64,000 bases of DNA. It comes from Burkholderia stagnalis (GTDB lineage Bacteria; Pseudomonadota; Gammaproteobacteria; Burkholderiales; Burkholderiaceae). The translations under genes and the position numbers were made by a program. The stretch lies in NCBI RefSeq assembly GCF_902830275.1, contig NZ_CADESW010000001.1:744001-808000 (forward strand), read 5' to 3'. The notes below the pieces were generated by a model. The model saw only the letters and a program-made list of their open reading frames with translations. It was not told the DNA's origin and made no database searches. Below, in pieces: positions 43,676 through 52,915 of this stretch (position 1 is the stretch's first letter; each line of letters begins with the position of its first letter).

Positions 43676-43819
43676 CACGACGCCGATGGCCGAGATACGC
43701 GTCGAAGGAGGTCGCATGACGACCCGTACGCGAACACGTCGGACTGTTACCTGCTGCTGATGCACCTGCCGGAAATCCTGCGTCAGCGCTCGGACGTGTT
43801 CAGCCGTCCGGCGCTCGCA

Positions 43820-44251
43820 TCACGCCTTATGCGCCGACAACAAAATACTCGTCTCCGTATTCGCGATCCCGTCGATCAACCGGATCGCCCCCAGCACACG
43901 ATCGAAGTTCTCGAGCGAATCCGCATTCAGCTCCGCGACCAGATCCCAGCGCCCGTTCGTACTATGAATCGTCGCGACGTTCGGATGCCCGCGCAGCACC
44001 TTGACCACCTCCGCCGCGCGGTTGCCCTCCACCGCGATCGACATCAGCGCGCGAATCCGGTGCCGTTCGGCGGCCGGCTTCAGCCGCACCGTATAGCCGA
44101 CGATCACCCCGTGCTTCTCCAGCCGCGTCAGCCGGTTCTGCACGGTCGCGCGCGCGACGCGCAGCTGCTTCGCGAGCGCGACCACCGACAGCCGCGCGTT
44201 GTCGCGCAGCAGCGCAATGAGCTGACGGTCGACGTCGTCGAGCGTAATCAT
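43820..44251 (-). CDS. Lrp/AsnC-family regulator
   Basis: 143 residues from ATG 44251. The helix-turn-helix is DRQLIALLRDNARLSVVALA, then RVARATVQNRLTRLEKHG. The RAM ligand-binding domain follows (RIRALMSIAVEGNRAAEVVK, IHSTNGRWDLVAEL). It is divergent from ornithine cyclodeaminase over a 220-bp AT-rich gap, so it is very probably an amino-acid-responsive regulator of that gene and of ctlX. Confidence 0.92.
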   Translation of the reverse strand: MITLDDVDRQLIALLRDNARLSVVALAKQLRVARATVQNRLTRLEKHGVIVGYTVRLKPAAERHRIRALMSIAVEGNRAAEVVKVLRGHPNVATIHSTNGRWDLVAELNADSLENFDRVLGAIRLIDGIANTETSILLSAHKA

Positions 44252-44471
44252 CGAATGTCCCTCTCCTGTGAAATGCCCTCGCCGCGCAAGCCGGCCGCGC
44301 GCCGCCGCGCTTGACCCGCGGGATTCGATCACATTGCCACATGCGGCTGGCATTTTGCAAAGTTTGGTGATGAATCTGCCAGTTTTGCTGTCTTTTTGTT
44401 GGCTGGCGCCCCGGAAATAATGTCTCCATCGAGCGGCCCGTTACGCCGCATCCATCACCGGAGACACCCTC

Positions 44472-45551
44472 ATGACCCGCTTCCTGGACGTTCCCGCCAC
44501 CGCCCGGCTGATCGCGCAAACCGGCGTCACGCGCTTCCTGAACGAACTCGTCGATACGCTGCATGCCGACTACCTTCGCTGGGCCGATTTCGACAAGTCG
44601 CCGCGCGTCGCGTGCCATTCGCGCGACGGCGTGATCGAGCTGATGCCGGTCGCGAACGCGTCGCTGTTTGCGTTCAAGTACGTGAACGGCCACCCCGTCA
44701 ACGCGGCGCGCGGCATGCACACGGTGATGGCGTTCGGCGCGCTCGCGGAAGTCGACACGGGCTACCCGCTGCTGCTCGCCGAGCTCACGCTGACCACCGC
44801 GCTGCGCACCGCCGCGACGTCGGTGCTCGCCGCCAAGGCGCTCGCGCGCGCCGACGCGCGCACGATGGCGCTGATCGGCAACGGCGCGCAGAGCGAATTC
44901 CAGGCGATCGCGTTCCACGCGCTGCTCGGCATCGACGAGATCCGCCTGTTCGACGTCGATCCGCTCGCCACCGACAAGCTCGTGCGCAACCTCGCCGCGT
45001 ATCCGGCGCTGCGCGTGGTGCGCGCCGCCTCGACCGCCGACGCGGTGCGCGGCGCGGACATCGTGACGACCGTCACCGCCGACAAGGCCTACGCGACGAT
45101 CATCACGCCGGACATGATCGAGCCGGGCATGCACCTGAACGCGGTCGGCGGCGATTGCCCCGGCAAGACCGAGCTGCATGCGGACGTGCTGCGCGCGGCG
45201 CGCGTGTTCGTCGAATACGAGCCGCAGTCGCGCATCGAGGGCGACATCCAGCAGCTGCCGGCCGATTTCCCCGTGATCGAACTGTGGCGCGTGCTGCAAC
45301 AGGAAGCGGCCGGCCGCGAAAGCGCCGGGCAGGTCACGGTGTTCGACTCGGTCGGCTTCGCGCTCGAGGATTACTCGGCGCTGCGCTACCTGTATTCGCT
45401 CGCGCGGCAGCACCACGCGGGCGTCGAGATCGCGCTGATCCCGCCGGCCGTCGACCCGAAGAACCTGTTCGCGCTGATCGACGATCCGTCCGCGCTCGCG
45501 CACGGCCAAGCCGCCTTCGTCGCCGACGCCGTCGCCGCGCTCGCGCGCTGA
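44472..45551 (+). CDS. ocd: Ornithine cyclodeaminase
   Basis: 359 residues from ATG 44472. The OCD/mu-crystallin pattern is clear: DKSPRVACHSRDGVIELMPV, the Rossmann-like segment MALIGNGAQSEFQAIAFHAL, then NAVGGDCPGKTELHADVL with the catalytic Asp. Large insertions seen in archaeal alanine dehydrogenases are absent. It converts L-ornithine to L-proline and ammonia with NAD. The ctlX gene 56 bp downstream supplies ornithine. Regulation is expected through the divergent Lrp gene. Confidence 0.93.
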   Translation: MTRFLDVPATARLIAQTGVTRFLNELVDTLHADYLRWADFDKSPRVACHSRDGVIELMPVANASLFAFKYVNGHPVNAARGMHTVMAFGALAEVDTGYPLLLAELTLTTALRTAATSVLAAKALARADARTMALIGNGAQSEFQAIAFHALLGIDEIRLFDVDPLATDKLVRNLAAYPALRVVRAASTADAVRGADIVTTVTADKAYATIITPDMIEPGMHLNAVGGDCPGKTELHADVLRAARVFVEYEPQSRIEGDIQQLPADFPVIELWRVLQQEAAGRESAGQVTVFDSVGFALEDYSALRYLYSLARQHHAGVEIALIPPAVDPKNLFALIDDPSALAHGQAAFVADAVAALAR

Positions 45552-45607
45552 CCCGAGCCGGTGCGGCCCGCGCGCCGCACCGCCCTATTCCCTTCGCTCT
45601 GCTTGCG

Positions 45608-46558
45608 ATGAACCTCGTATCGATTCAGGCACCGGCCGCCGTCGTGATGATCCGGCCGCACCATTTCCTGCCGAACCCGCAAACCGCGGCCGACAACGCC
45701 TTCCAGCGCACGGGCGCCGCGCTCGGCGAGCACGACGGCGCGCCCGCGCGCGTGTCCGCCGCCGCGCGCGACGAAGTCACCGCCGCCGCGCAGCGGCTCA
45801 CCGACGCCGGCGTGCGCGTGCACGTGTTCGACGACCACGGCGAACGCGACACGCCCGACTCCGTGTTCCCGAACAACTGGTTCTCGACGCACCCGGGCGG
45901 GCACGTCGCGCTGTATCCGATGACGAGCCCGAACCGCCGCCGCGAGCGGCGCGCGGACGTGATCGAGATGCTGAAGGCCGAATACCGGGTGCAGGACGTG
46001 ATCGACTACTCGGGCCTCGAATACGACGACGTGTTCCTCGAAGGCACCGGCGCGATGGTGCTCGACCACGTCGCGCGCGTCGCCTATGCCGCGCGTTCGC
46101 GGCGCGCGGACCCGGTCGCGCTCGAACGCTTCTGCACGCACTTCAACTTCGAGCCGATCTGCTTCGACACCGCCGACGCGCACGGCCGCCCGATCTATCA
46201 CACCAACGTGATGATGAGCGTCGCGACCGGGTTCGCGCTGGTCGGGCTGGACCTGATCAGCGATCCGGGCCGGCGCGACGACGTGCGGCGCCGTCTGTCG
46301 GAAACCGGCCGCACGGTGATCGCGCTCGAGCCGTCGCAGATCGGCGATTTCGCGGGCAACGCGCTGGAGCTGTCCGGGCGCGATGGACGCGTGCTCGCGC
46401 TGTCGCGGCGCGCGGCCGACTGCCTGACGCTGCGCCAGCGCAAGCTGATCGAGCGCTCGGCGCGGCTGCTGCCGCTCGACGTGCCGACGATCGAGCTGGC
46501 CGGCGGCTCGGTGCGCTGCATGCTGGCCGGCATCCACCTCGCGCGCCGGCACGGCTGA
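45608..46558 (+). CDS. ctlX: CtlX citrulline-utilisation hydrolase (amidinotransferase superfamily)
   Basis: 316 residues from ATG 45608. Superfamily motifs: MIRPHHFLPNPQTAADN, VFPNNWFSTHPGG, FLEGTGAMVLDH, YHTNVMMSVATG and the catalytic Cys304 in GGSVRCMLAG. These are the CtlX/DDAH-like signatures. CtlX hydrolyses citrulline (or a related guanidine compound) to ornithine, which Ocd then converts to proline. The pair is a compact two-step route. No obvious Shine-Dalgarno is seen; it may rely on the upstream gene. Confidence 0.88.
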   Translation: MNLVSIQAPAAVVMIRPHHFLPNPQTAADNAFQRTGAALGEHDGAPARVSAAARDEVTAAAQRLTDAGVRVHVFDDHGERDTPDSVFPNNWFSTHPGGHVALYPMTSPNRRRERRADVIEMLKAEYRVQDVIDYSGLEYDDVFLEGTGAMVLDHVARVAYAARSRRADPVALERFCTHFNFEPICFDTADAHGRPIYHTNVMMSVATGFALVGLDLISDPGRRDDVRRRLSETGRTVIALEPSQIGDFAGNALELSGRDGRVLALSRRAADCLTLRQRKLIERSARLLPLDVPTIELAGGSVRCMLAGIHLARRHG

Positions 46559-46601
46559 CGCTGCGCCGCCCCTTCTCTCTAAAAAACGATTGAAGATACC
46601 G

Positions 46602-47141
46602 ATGCGTCACACGATTCGCCCCCGCGCGCCGCTGGCCGCGCTCGGCCTGGCCTGCGCCGCCACGCTCATGCCCGCCGCGCACGCGGCCGATCCACTCGTC
46701 AGGATCGGGCTGGCCGCGCCGCTGACCGGCGGCGTCGCGCACCTCGGCAAGGACGACGAGAACGGCGTGCACTAAAGGCGCGGCGCGATCGTCGACGGTT
46801 CGACTGCGTACGGCCAGTGGCTCGCGAGCCGGTTCGAGCGGCAGGCGAAGGCGCTCGGCATGACGGTGGTGTCGCGCGACGCGGGCACCGACAAGACGAT
46901 CGACTTCCGCGCGATCCTCACGAAGATCAAGGGGCAGCGGCCCGACGTGATCGTGTACGGCGGGATGGACGCGACGGGCGGGCTGTTCGCGCGGCAGGCC
47001 GCGCAGCTCGCGATCGGCGCGAAGCTCCTCGCGGGCGACGGCGTGTGCACGCCGGAGATCGCCGATCTCGCGGGCCCCGCCGCGAAGAGCATCGTGTGCT
47101 CGGTCGCGGGCATGCCGCTGCTCGACGTCGTGAAGATGTAA
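46602..47141 (+). pseudogene. livK-type ABC amino-acid-binding protein, internally deleted
   Basis: The signal peptide is intact (ALGLACAATLMPAAHA) and the start of the mature protein reads DPLVRIGLAAPLTGGVAHLG before a stop at 46773. In the same frame the text continues after the stop with IVDGSTAYGQWLASRFERQA and VIVYGGMDATGGLFARQAAQ. A typical LivK has about 100 residues between these blocks, and another 110 at the C-terminus after LLDVVKM. Both are missing. It is therefore a remnant; it follows ctlX by 43 bp. Confidence 0.8.
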
Positions 47142-47160
47142 CGCGGCCGCCGGTGCGCGC

Positions 47161-49899
47161 TCAGCCGGCGATCAGCTTCAACCCGGCCGGCAGCGATTCG
47201 CCGAACACGCGCACCGTGTCGTCGACGTCGAGCGCCACCACCTCGCGCACCCGGTCGAGCCACGCCGCCGGCGCGCTCGCGGCCGCGAGCCGGCGGATCA
47301 CCGCGTCGCGCAGGTCGGGCGGCAGGTCGCGCGAGCGATCGCCCGTCATCCGCGCGATCTGGGCCGCCGCGAACGCGGCCGGCTCCACCTGCTTCCAGTC
47401 GAGCGCGAACAGCGCGTCGAGCAGCCGCGCGGCGACGTCGGCCGGCACCACGCCGTGCGCGCTGCCGTAGAACGGCTGGCGCGCGCCGATGCGGCCGATC
47501 GCCCACGCGCCCAGCGCGCTGTCGGCCGGCTTCTGCAGCAGCGCGACGAGCCGCTCCGCGAGTTCGATCTTGCGCTCGACCGGCAACCGTTCGAGCGACG
47601 CCGACAGCCGCGTCATGTCGGCCGGGCCGACCTTGGCCGGATCGAACGGCAGCTTGCGCCGCTTGCCGTCGGTGGGTTCGAGGAACGCGATCGCGTCGCG
47701 TACCTGCGCCTGCGCATCGTCGTCGAGCCCGCCCGCCGCGCGCCGCCACAGCGTCCACCATTCGGACCACACCTGGCCGTCGTTCACGTACTGGATGCCG
47801 TCGTCGAACAGCGGCCACAGCTGCTCGATGCGCCATGCGTCGAGCGGATGCCCGAAACCCGGGCGCACGCAGTAGCCGGCAAGGTTCAGCCACGCGCGTT
47901 CGTGGTCGGCCGAACGCCGCCGCCGCCGTGCGCGCGCGAGCAACGCGTCGAACAGCTCGCGCGCGAGCGCCACGTCCCATTCGTCGCGCGGGCCGAGCAG
48001 CTGTTCGAGCTGCGCGCGCAGCCGGCGCGTGTCCTTCGGCGTGACGTCCGCCGAGCGGCCGCCGAACGAGCGGTCGATCAGCTCGATCGCCTGGTCGAGT
48101 TGCGGATGCCGCGCGGGCGTATCCGCGTCGCCTTGCGTCGCCGCGTCGCCGCGCAGCTGGAATTCGAGCCGCCAGCGCCGCGCCGCGTCATCCGTCGCGA
48201 TGCAGTGCATTTCGAGCGTGCCGACCTCGGTCAGCGACGCCGTGAGCTTTACGGGCGTCTCGTGTGCGTCGCGCGCATCCTGCCGCCCGACCACGGTCGC
48301 GATCGGCGGCAGCCGCACGAAATCGCCGTCGCCGAGCGTCACCAGATCGCCCGGCCGGTACGCGGTGTCGGCCACCGTCGACACGAGGTGGAAGCGCACC
48401 GGCTGCCCGAGCCGCAGCGCGAACGTGCGGCCCTCCAGCCGGATCTCGTGGCCCTCTTCGGTGCCGCGCGGCAGCAGGCACACGCCGCGCGGTTCGGCGT
48501 CGCCGTCGTCGAGCACCAGGAAATAGCTGCGCGCCGAGCCGCCGCCGATGCGCGGCGCATGCCCCGCGCGCGCGAGGCCGTACGCCACCGCGCCGCGCGC
48601 GACCGCGATATCCGGATGCGCGTTGTGCAGCACGTTGAGCGGCTGGCCGCGCCATGCGCCGAGCGTCTGCGCCAGGCGGCCGGCGAGCGCGCCCGCGCGG
48701 AACACGCCGCCGTTGAGCAGCAGCGTGTCGGGCAGCGGCCCGTCCGCATGGCGAGCAAGAAACGCGGCGACGTGCCGCGTGACGGCCGCATCGCTCGCAT
48801 ACGGCAGCCCGAATTCGACGATCGCGCTGCGCGCGCGGCGCGGCAGTTCGTCGGCCGCGACCTGCGGGAAGAAACCGTCGACGACGATCTGCTCGACTTC
48901 CTGCCGCGTCAGCTCCGCCGAGCGCGCGCCGCCGATCAGGCGGCTGCCCGCGCCGAGCAGCGTGACCGTGACCGAGTCGGGCGCGTCGGCGCCGAGCAGG
49001 CGCTCCTTCGCGGCGCGGCAGCGCTCGACGAGCTGCGACAGGCTCGCGGCCGACAGCCGCGCGCCGGGCTCGGTCAGGCGCGGCTCGACGAGCCGCGCGA
49101 GCGCGAGGTCCATGTTGTCGCCGCCGAGCATCAGGTGATTGCCGACGCCGATCCGCGTGAGCGCGGGCTTGCCGTCGTCGCCGAGCGCGACGTCGACGAG
49201 CGTGAGGTCGGTCGTGCCGCCGCCGACGTCGCAGATCAGCACGCGCCGCGCACCGGCGAGCGTGTCGCGCAGCGACGCGCGGTGGCGGTACAGCCAGTCG
49301 TAGAACGCGGCCTGCGGTTCTTCGAGCAGCCGCAGCGCGGGCAGCCGCGCGAGACGCGCGGCTTCGACCGTCAGCGCGCGCGCGCCGTCGTCGAACGACG
49401 CGGGCACGGTGAGGATCAAGTCCTGCTCGGCAAGCGGCGCGTCGGGGAAATGCGCGTCCCACGCATCGCGCACGTGCGCGAGGTAGCTCGCGCTCGCATC
49501 GACCGGCGACACCTTGTCGACGCCGTCGGCCGCACCCCACGGCAGGATCGGCGCGAGCCGGTCGACCGACGCGTGCGACAGCCAGCTCTTCGCGCTCGCG
49601 ACGAGCCGGCCCGGCACCTGCGCGCCGAGCGCGCGCGCATAGCGGCCGATCACGGCGGGCAGCGGGCTGCCTTCACCGGCTGCTTCACTCGCCTGCCACG
49701 GCAGCCGCAACGCCTCCGCCGGCAGCTCGCCGGGCGCCGGGTGATAGCGCACCGACGGCAGCAGCGGCTGCGCGCCGACCTCGCCGGGGCCGACGAGCTG
49801 CTCGACGTCGAACACGCGGATCGCATCCGATCCCGCTTCGACGTACGCGACGACCGTGTTGCTGGTGCCGAGGTCGATGCCGACCGTATAACGCTTCAT
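47161..49899 (-). CDS. Large non-canonical Hsp70 (second of the cluster)
   Basis: 912 residues from ATG 49899. Hsp70 nucleotide-binding motifs are present: YTVGIDLGTSNTVVAYVE, VLICDVGGGTTDLTLVDVAL, GGDNMDLALARLV and NVLHNAHPDIAVARGAVAYG. A substrate-like beta region follows, then a C-terminal extension of about 300 residues with SFGGRSADVTPKDTRRLRAQ and WSEWWTLWRRAAGG that DnaK does not have. It is five bp downstream of the other Hsp70. No J-protein or GrpE gene is nearby. Function is unknown; specialised chaperone for a partner protein is the likeliest reading. Confidence 0.88.
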   Translation of the reverse strand: MKRYTVGIDLGTSNTVVAYVEAGSDAIRVFDVEQLVGPGEVGAQPLLPSVRYHPAPGELPAEALRLPWQASEAAGEGSPLPAVIGRYARALGAQVPGRLVASAKSWLSHASVDRLAPILPWGAADGVDKVSPVDASASYLAHVRDAWDAHFPDAPLAEQDLILTVPASFDDGARALTVEAARLARLPALRLLEEPQAAFYDWLYRHRASLRDTLAGARRVLICDVGGGTTDLTLVDVALGDDGKPALTRIGVGNHLMLGGDNMDLALARLVEPRLTEPGARLSAASLSQLVERCRAAKERLLGADAPDSVTVTLLGAGSRLIGGARSAELTRQEVEQIVVDGFFPQVAADELPRRARSAIVEFGLPYASDAAVTRHVAAFLARHADGPLPDTLLLNGGVFRAGALAGRLAQTLGAWRGQPLNVLHNAHPDIAVARGAVAYGLARAGHAPRIGGGSARSYFLVLDDGDAEPRGVCLLPRGTEEGHEIRLEGRTFALRLGQPVRFHLVSTVADTAYRPGDLVTLGDGDFVRLPPIATVVGRQDARDAHETPVKLTASLTEVGTLEMHCIATDDAARRWRLEFQLRGDAATQGDADTPARHPQLDQAIELIDRSFGGRSADVTPKDTRRLRAQLEQLLGPRDEWDVALARELFDALLARARRRRRSADHERAWLNLAGYCVRPGFGHPLDAWRIEQLWPLFDDGIQYVNDGQVWSEWWTLWRRAAGGLDDDAQAQVRDAIAFLEPTDGKRRKLPFDPAKVGPADMTRLSASLERLPVERKIELAERLVALLQKPADSALGAWAIGRIGARQPFYGSAHGVVPADVAARLLDALFALDWKQVEPAAFAAAQIARMTGDRSRDLPPDLRDAVIRRLAAASAPAAWLDRVREVVALDVDDTVRVFGESLPAGLKLIAG

Positions 49900-49904
49900 C
49901 GCGC

Positions 49905-51746
49905 TCAGGCGGTGCCGCGCACGTCGAACTCGACCTTCCAGCGCTCGTCGGTGCCGCTCGGGATCGCTTCGAGTTCGAGCGTGCCGGCCTCGGTCACGCG
50001 CGCGTGCAGCTTCACCGGCACGATCTCGCCGACGGAGCGGCCGTCGGCCGGCAGCGTCGCCTGGATCTCCTCGAGCTCCTGCAGCTCCTCCGGCGACCAG
50101 TAGTCGAGCAGCGTGCCGACCTGGTCCTGGCGGCGCACCGACGATCCGAAGAAGCGGAAATGCACCGGCTCGCCGACGACGAGGCCGAACTCCTGCGGCG
50201 GCAGCGCCGCGTTCGTGCCTTCCTCCATGCCGAACGGCGCGACGCACAGCGCCTGCACCGGCGGCTCGAGCCCCGGCACCGCCGGCATCGCCGATTCGAT
50301 CGCGACGTAGTACGCGCGCGCCGTGCCGCCGCGAATGCGCACGCCGCGGCCGCGCTTCACATAGCCGTAGTACGCGGCGCCGCGCGCGACCGCGAGGTCG
50401 AGATCCGCGCCGCCGAGCAGGCGGGCGGGCGCCGCGCCTTCCGATCCGAGCCAGCCGTTCAGCGTGTCGAGCACGCGCTGCGTCAGCAGCGACGACTTGA
50501 ACACGCCGCCGTTGAACAGCACCGCAGTCGGATGCAGGAACGTCGCGCCCGGCGGCAGCGTGCGCTGCACGCCGTCCAGCGCGTCGAGCGCCGCGACCTG
50601 GCGGCCGAGGAACGCGGCGAGGTGGCGCGTGATGCCCGCGTCCTGCGCATACGGCAGGCCGAGCTGCGTCAGGCCGACGCGCGCGCGGCTGACCGGGCGC
50701 GCCGCTGCGTCCACGTGCGGGAAGAAGCCTTCGAGGATCGTCTGCGTGAGTTCCGCGCGGGTCAGCTCGGTGCGGATCGAACCGCCGATCAGCTTCGAGC
50801 CGCGGCTCGGCACGACGAGCGGCACCGCATCGGTCGACGGGTCGGACAGCAGCGTCTCCTTCGCGGCGCGGCACGCGTACGTGAGCGCACGCAGCTGCCA
50901 CGGGTCGGCCTGCGTGCCCTGCGTCGCGAGCTTGCGCGCGACCACGTGCGCGAGCGCGAGGTCCATGTTGTCGCCGCCGAGCAGGATGTGCTCGCCCACC
51001 GCGACGCGATGCAGTTCGAGGTTGCCGTCGCGTTCGACCACCGCGATCAGCGACAGGTCGGTCGTGCCGCCGCCGACGTCGACGCACAGGATCAGGTCGC
51101 CGACGTTGACTTGCTTGCGCCAGCCGCCCTGGCTCTTCTGGATCCAGCTGTAGAGCGCTGCCTGCGGCTCCTCGAGCAGCGTCATGCGCGTATAGCCGGC
51201 GGCCCGCGCGGCCTCGGCCGTCAGCTCGCGCGCGGCCGGGTCGAACGACGCGGGGATCGTCACCGTCACGTCCTGGTCGACGAACGGCGCGTCCGGATGC
51301 GCGTGGTCCCATGCTTCGCGCAGGTGCGTCAGGTAGCGGATCGAGCTTTCGAGCGGCGACACGCGCGACACCTCGGGCGGCGCATCGCTCGGCAGGATCG
51401 CCGCGCGGCGGTCGACGCCCGGGTGGCACAGCCAGCTCTTCGCGCTCGACACGAGGCGGATCGGCGTGCCGGCGCCGCGGCTGCGCGCCATTTCGCCGAC
51501 CGCGAAGTTGCGCGACGCCGTCCACGGCAGCGTCAGGTCGCCCTGCGTCAGCTCGCTTTCATGCGGCAGGTAGAGGAACGACGGCAGCAGGTCGCGCGAC
51601 TCCAGCGCGCCGGGCGCGGTGAGCTGCGCGATCGGCAGCACCTGCTGCTCGACCTTCTCGCCGTCGCTCGCGGCCGTGTCGACGTACGACAGCGCGCAGT
51701 GGGTGGTGCCGAGATCGATGCCGATCGAATAGCGTGCGTCGCTCAC
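49905..51746 (-). CDS. Non-canonical Hsp70 (first of the cluster)
   Basis: 613 residues from GTG 51746, preceded by GGAGGTGG; the GTG overlaps the DUF2760 stop (GTGA). Motifs: YSIGIDLGTTHCALSYVD, LILCVDVGGGTTDLSLIAVV, LLGGDNMDLALAHV, and GGADLDLAVARGAAYYGYV. Substrate domain is short and the lid is reduced, with VEFDVRGTA at the end. It resembles HscC-type chaperones rather than DnaK. Part of a three-gene unit with the DUF2760 gene and the larger Hsp70. Confidence 0.9.
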   Translation of the reverse strand: MSDARYSIGIDLGTTHCALSYVDTAASDGEKVEQQVLPIAQLTAPGALESRDLLPSFLYLPHESELTQGDLTLPWTASRNFAVGEMARSRGAGTPIRLVSSAKSWLCHPGVDRRAAILPSDAPPEVSRVSPLESSIRYLTHLREAWDHAHPDAPFVDQDVTVTIPASFDPAARELTAEAARAAGYTRMTLLEEPQAALYSWIQKSQGGWRKQVNVGDLILCVDVGGGTTDLSLIAVVERDGNLELHRVAVGEHILLGGDNMDLALAHVVARKLATQGTQADPWQLRALTYACRAAKETLLSDPSTDAVPLVVPSRGSKLIGGSIRTELTRAELTQTILEGFFPHVDAAARPVSRARVGLTQLGLPYAQDAGITRHLAAFLGRQVAALDALDGVQRTLPPGATFLHPTAVLFNGGVFKSSLLTQRVLDTLNGWLGSEGAAPARLLGGADLDLAVARGAAYYGYVKRGRGVRIRGGTARAYYVAIESAMPAVPGLEPPVQALCVAPFGMEEGTNAALPPQEFGLVVGEPVHFRFFGSSVRRQDQVGTLLDYWSPEELQELEEIQATLPADGRSVGEIVPVKLHARVTEAGTLELEAIPSGTDERWKVEFDVRGTA

Positions 51747-52330
51747 AGTTCCACCTCCGCCGGGGCGATCACGGAGGCGTCGTGGCTGCCGGTCAGCTTC
51801 GGCAGGCGCACGTCGGAGACGCGCCAGCCGCGATGGCTGACGGTGCCCGTGAACGGCGCGGCGCCGACGACGTTGCCGGTCACGCGCACGGCCGTCGCGT
51901 CGAAGCCGGCCGGCAGCGTCACGCGGCTGCCTTCGGCTTCGTCGCGCACCGGCACGATCGTGAAGTGCTCGCGCAGCGCGGCGCGGCAGCCGTCGTGCAC
52001 GAGGCGCGCGGCCGCGCCGATGTCGGCGTCCGTGTAGCCGGCGATGTCTTCCTGCACGAAGTCGATGAAGCGTGCGTCGCGCTGCAGCAGGCCGAGCAGT
52101 TGCAGCGCGGCCTGCGGGCTCGCTTCGCGCAGTTCGGGCGCCTTCACGGGCGCGGCAGCCGGCGCGGGCACGGGCGCAGGCGCGGCGGCCGGCGCCGGTT
52201 GCGCGGCAACGGGCGCGCCGTCGCGCACGCGCAGCACGCCGGCGGCGAATTCGCGGTTGCCGAGCACGGAGAAGAACGTGCCGACGGCAAGCGACAGCCG
52301 GCCGAAGAACGACAGATTGGATTCGGGCAT
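51743..52330 (-). CDS. DUF2760-family protein
   Basis: 195 residues from ATG 52330. It has an N-terminal amphipathic or membrane-associating stretch (FFGRLSLAVGTFFSVLG), then a Pro/Ala-rich linker of about 30 residues and a C-terminal domain with LQLLGLLQRDARFIDFVQED, GCRAALREHF and SHRGWRVSDVRLPKL. That domain is the DUF2760 core. It is the first gene of the Hsp70 unit and coupled by GTGA overlap to the next, so it probably is the client or anchor of those chaperones; this is inference. Confidence 0.82.
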   Translation of the reverse strand: MPESNLSFFGRLSLAVGTFFSVLGNREFAAGVLRVRDGAPVAAQPAPAAAPAPVPAPAAAPVKAPELREASPQAALQLLGLLQRDARFIDFVQEDIAGYTDADIGAAARLVHDGCRAALREHFTIVPVRDEAEGSRVTLPAGFDATAVRVTGNVVGAAPFTGTVSHRGWRVSDVRLPKLTGSHDASVIAPAEVEL

Positions 52331-52915
52331 GTGGCTTGGACTCCTGTGGGCCCGCCATGCGGCGGGCGATCTTGCCTGGGGCGCCGGGCGCGGGGCGCGA
52401 AATGCGCATGGCCGATGCCCGGAGCGCGATTCCGGGCCCCCTCGCGGGGTGCGGAAAACCCGTATTTTGCCCTGTGGCGGAAGAATGGTGCGGAAGTTGG
52501 GGGACAGAACAGTGTGGCCGCGTGCAAAAGGCGCCGGCCGGATGGCGGGATTGCGCTGCGAGGATTAGCGGTCCGTAGTGAATTTCAAGGTGCCTGACGG
52601 CTTCAGGAAAGGCCGGCGATGCGTGCGGCGTGGGCCGCTTCGCTGGGTACGCCCTTCTTGGTAACGATCGAAATCCTCCCAATAGCCGACCGGACCTCGA
52701 CCTTGACGCATTCGGTGCAACGTCGGCGTGAACCAGCCTGCGCTCCCCTGAACCGCCCACACTCGATACCGAGCGTCGGCCGAGCCATGCTGCAGGCCGC
52801 GCGCGACGGCGGCGCACCGGCCATCGTCGAACCCGCAGGCATCAACCGGCTCGCGCAGGCCGCCGCCGCGCCGGGCCGCCCATAACGCCCGGCGTGCGCG
52901 TGTGGGCGCGCCCGC
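52331..52915. other. Intergenic region upstream of the Hsp70 cluster
   Basis: About 585 bp without a recognised gene. It should contain the promoter of the DUF2760 operon. Short open frames on both strands have no recognisable product or good ribosome binding site; the one ending near 52884 is low-complexity Ala/Pro. Confidence 0.45.

Noticed and set aside
43488..43760. Plus-strand frame ending in a run of Thr/Arg codons
   Set aside because: Covers the element end and the livF fragment antisense; no family match.
47455..50103. Plus-strand open frame of 882 codons over the Hsp70 genes
   Set aside because: Antisense shadow of GC-rich coding sequence; no recognisable motif and both Hsp70 frames are unambiguous.
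47161..51525. A single 1454-codon reading of the larger Hsp70
   Set aside because: Its N-terminal half is a shadow of the other Hsp70; the real start is ATG 49899 with the GIDLGTSN motif.
52619..52885. 88-codon plus-strand frame in the gap upstream of the efflux gene
   Set aside because: No Shine-Dalgarno and a low-complexity Ala/Pro end; no domain recognised.
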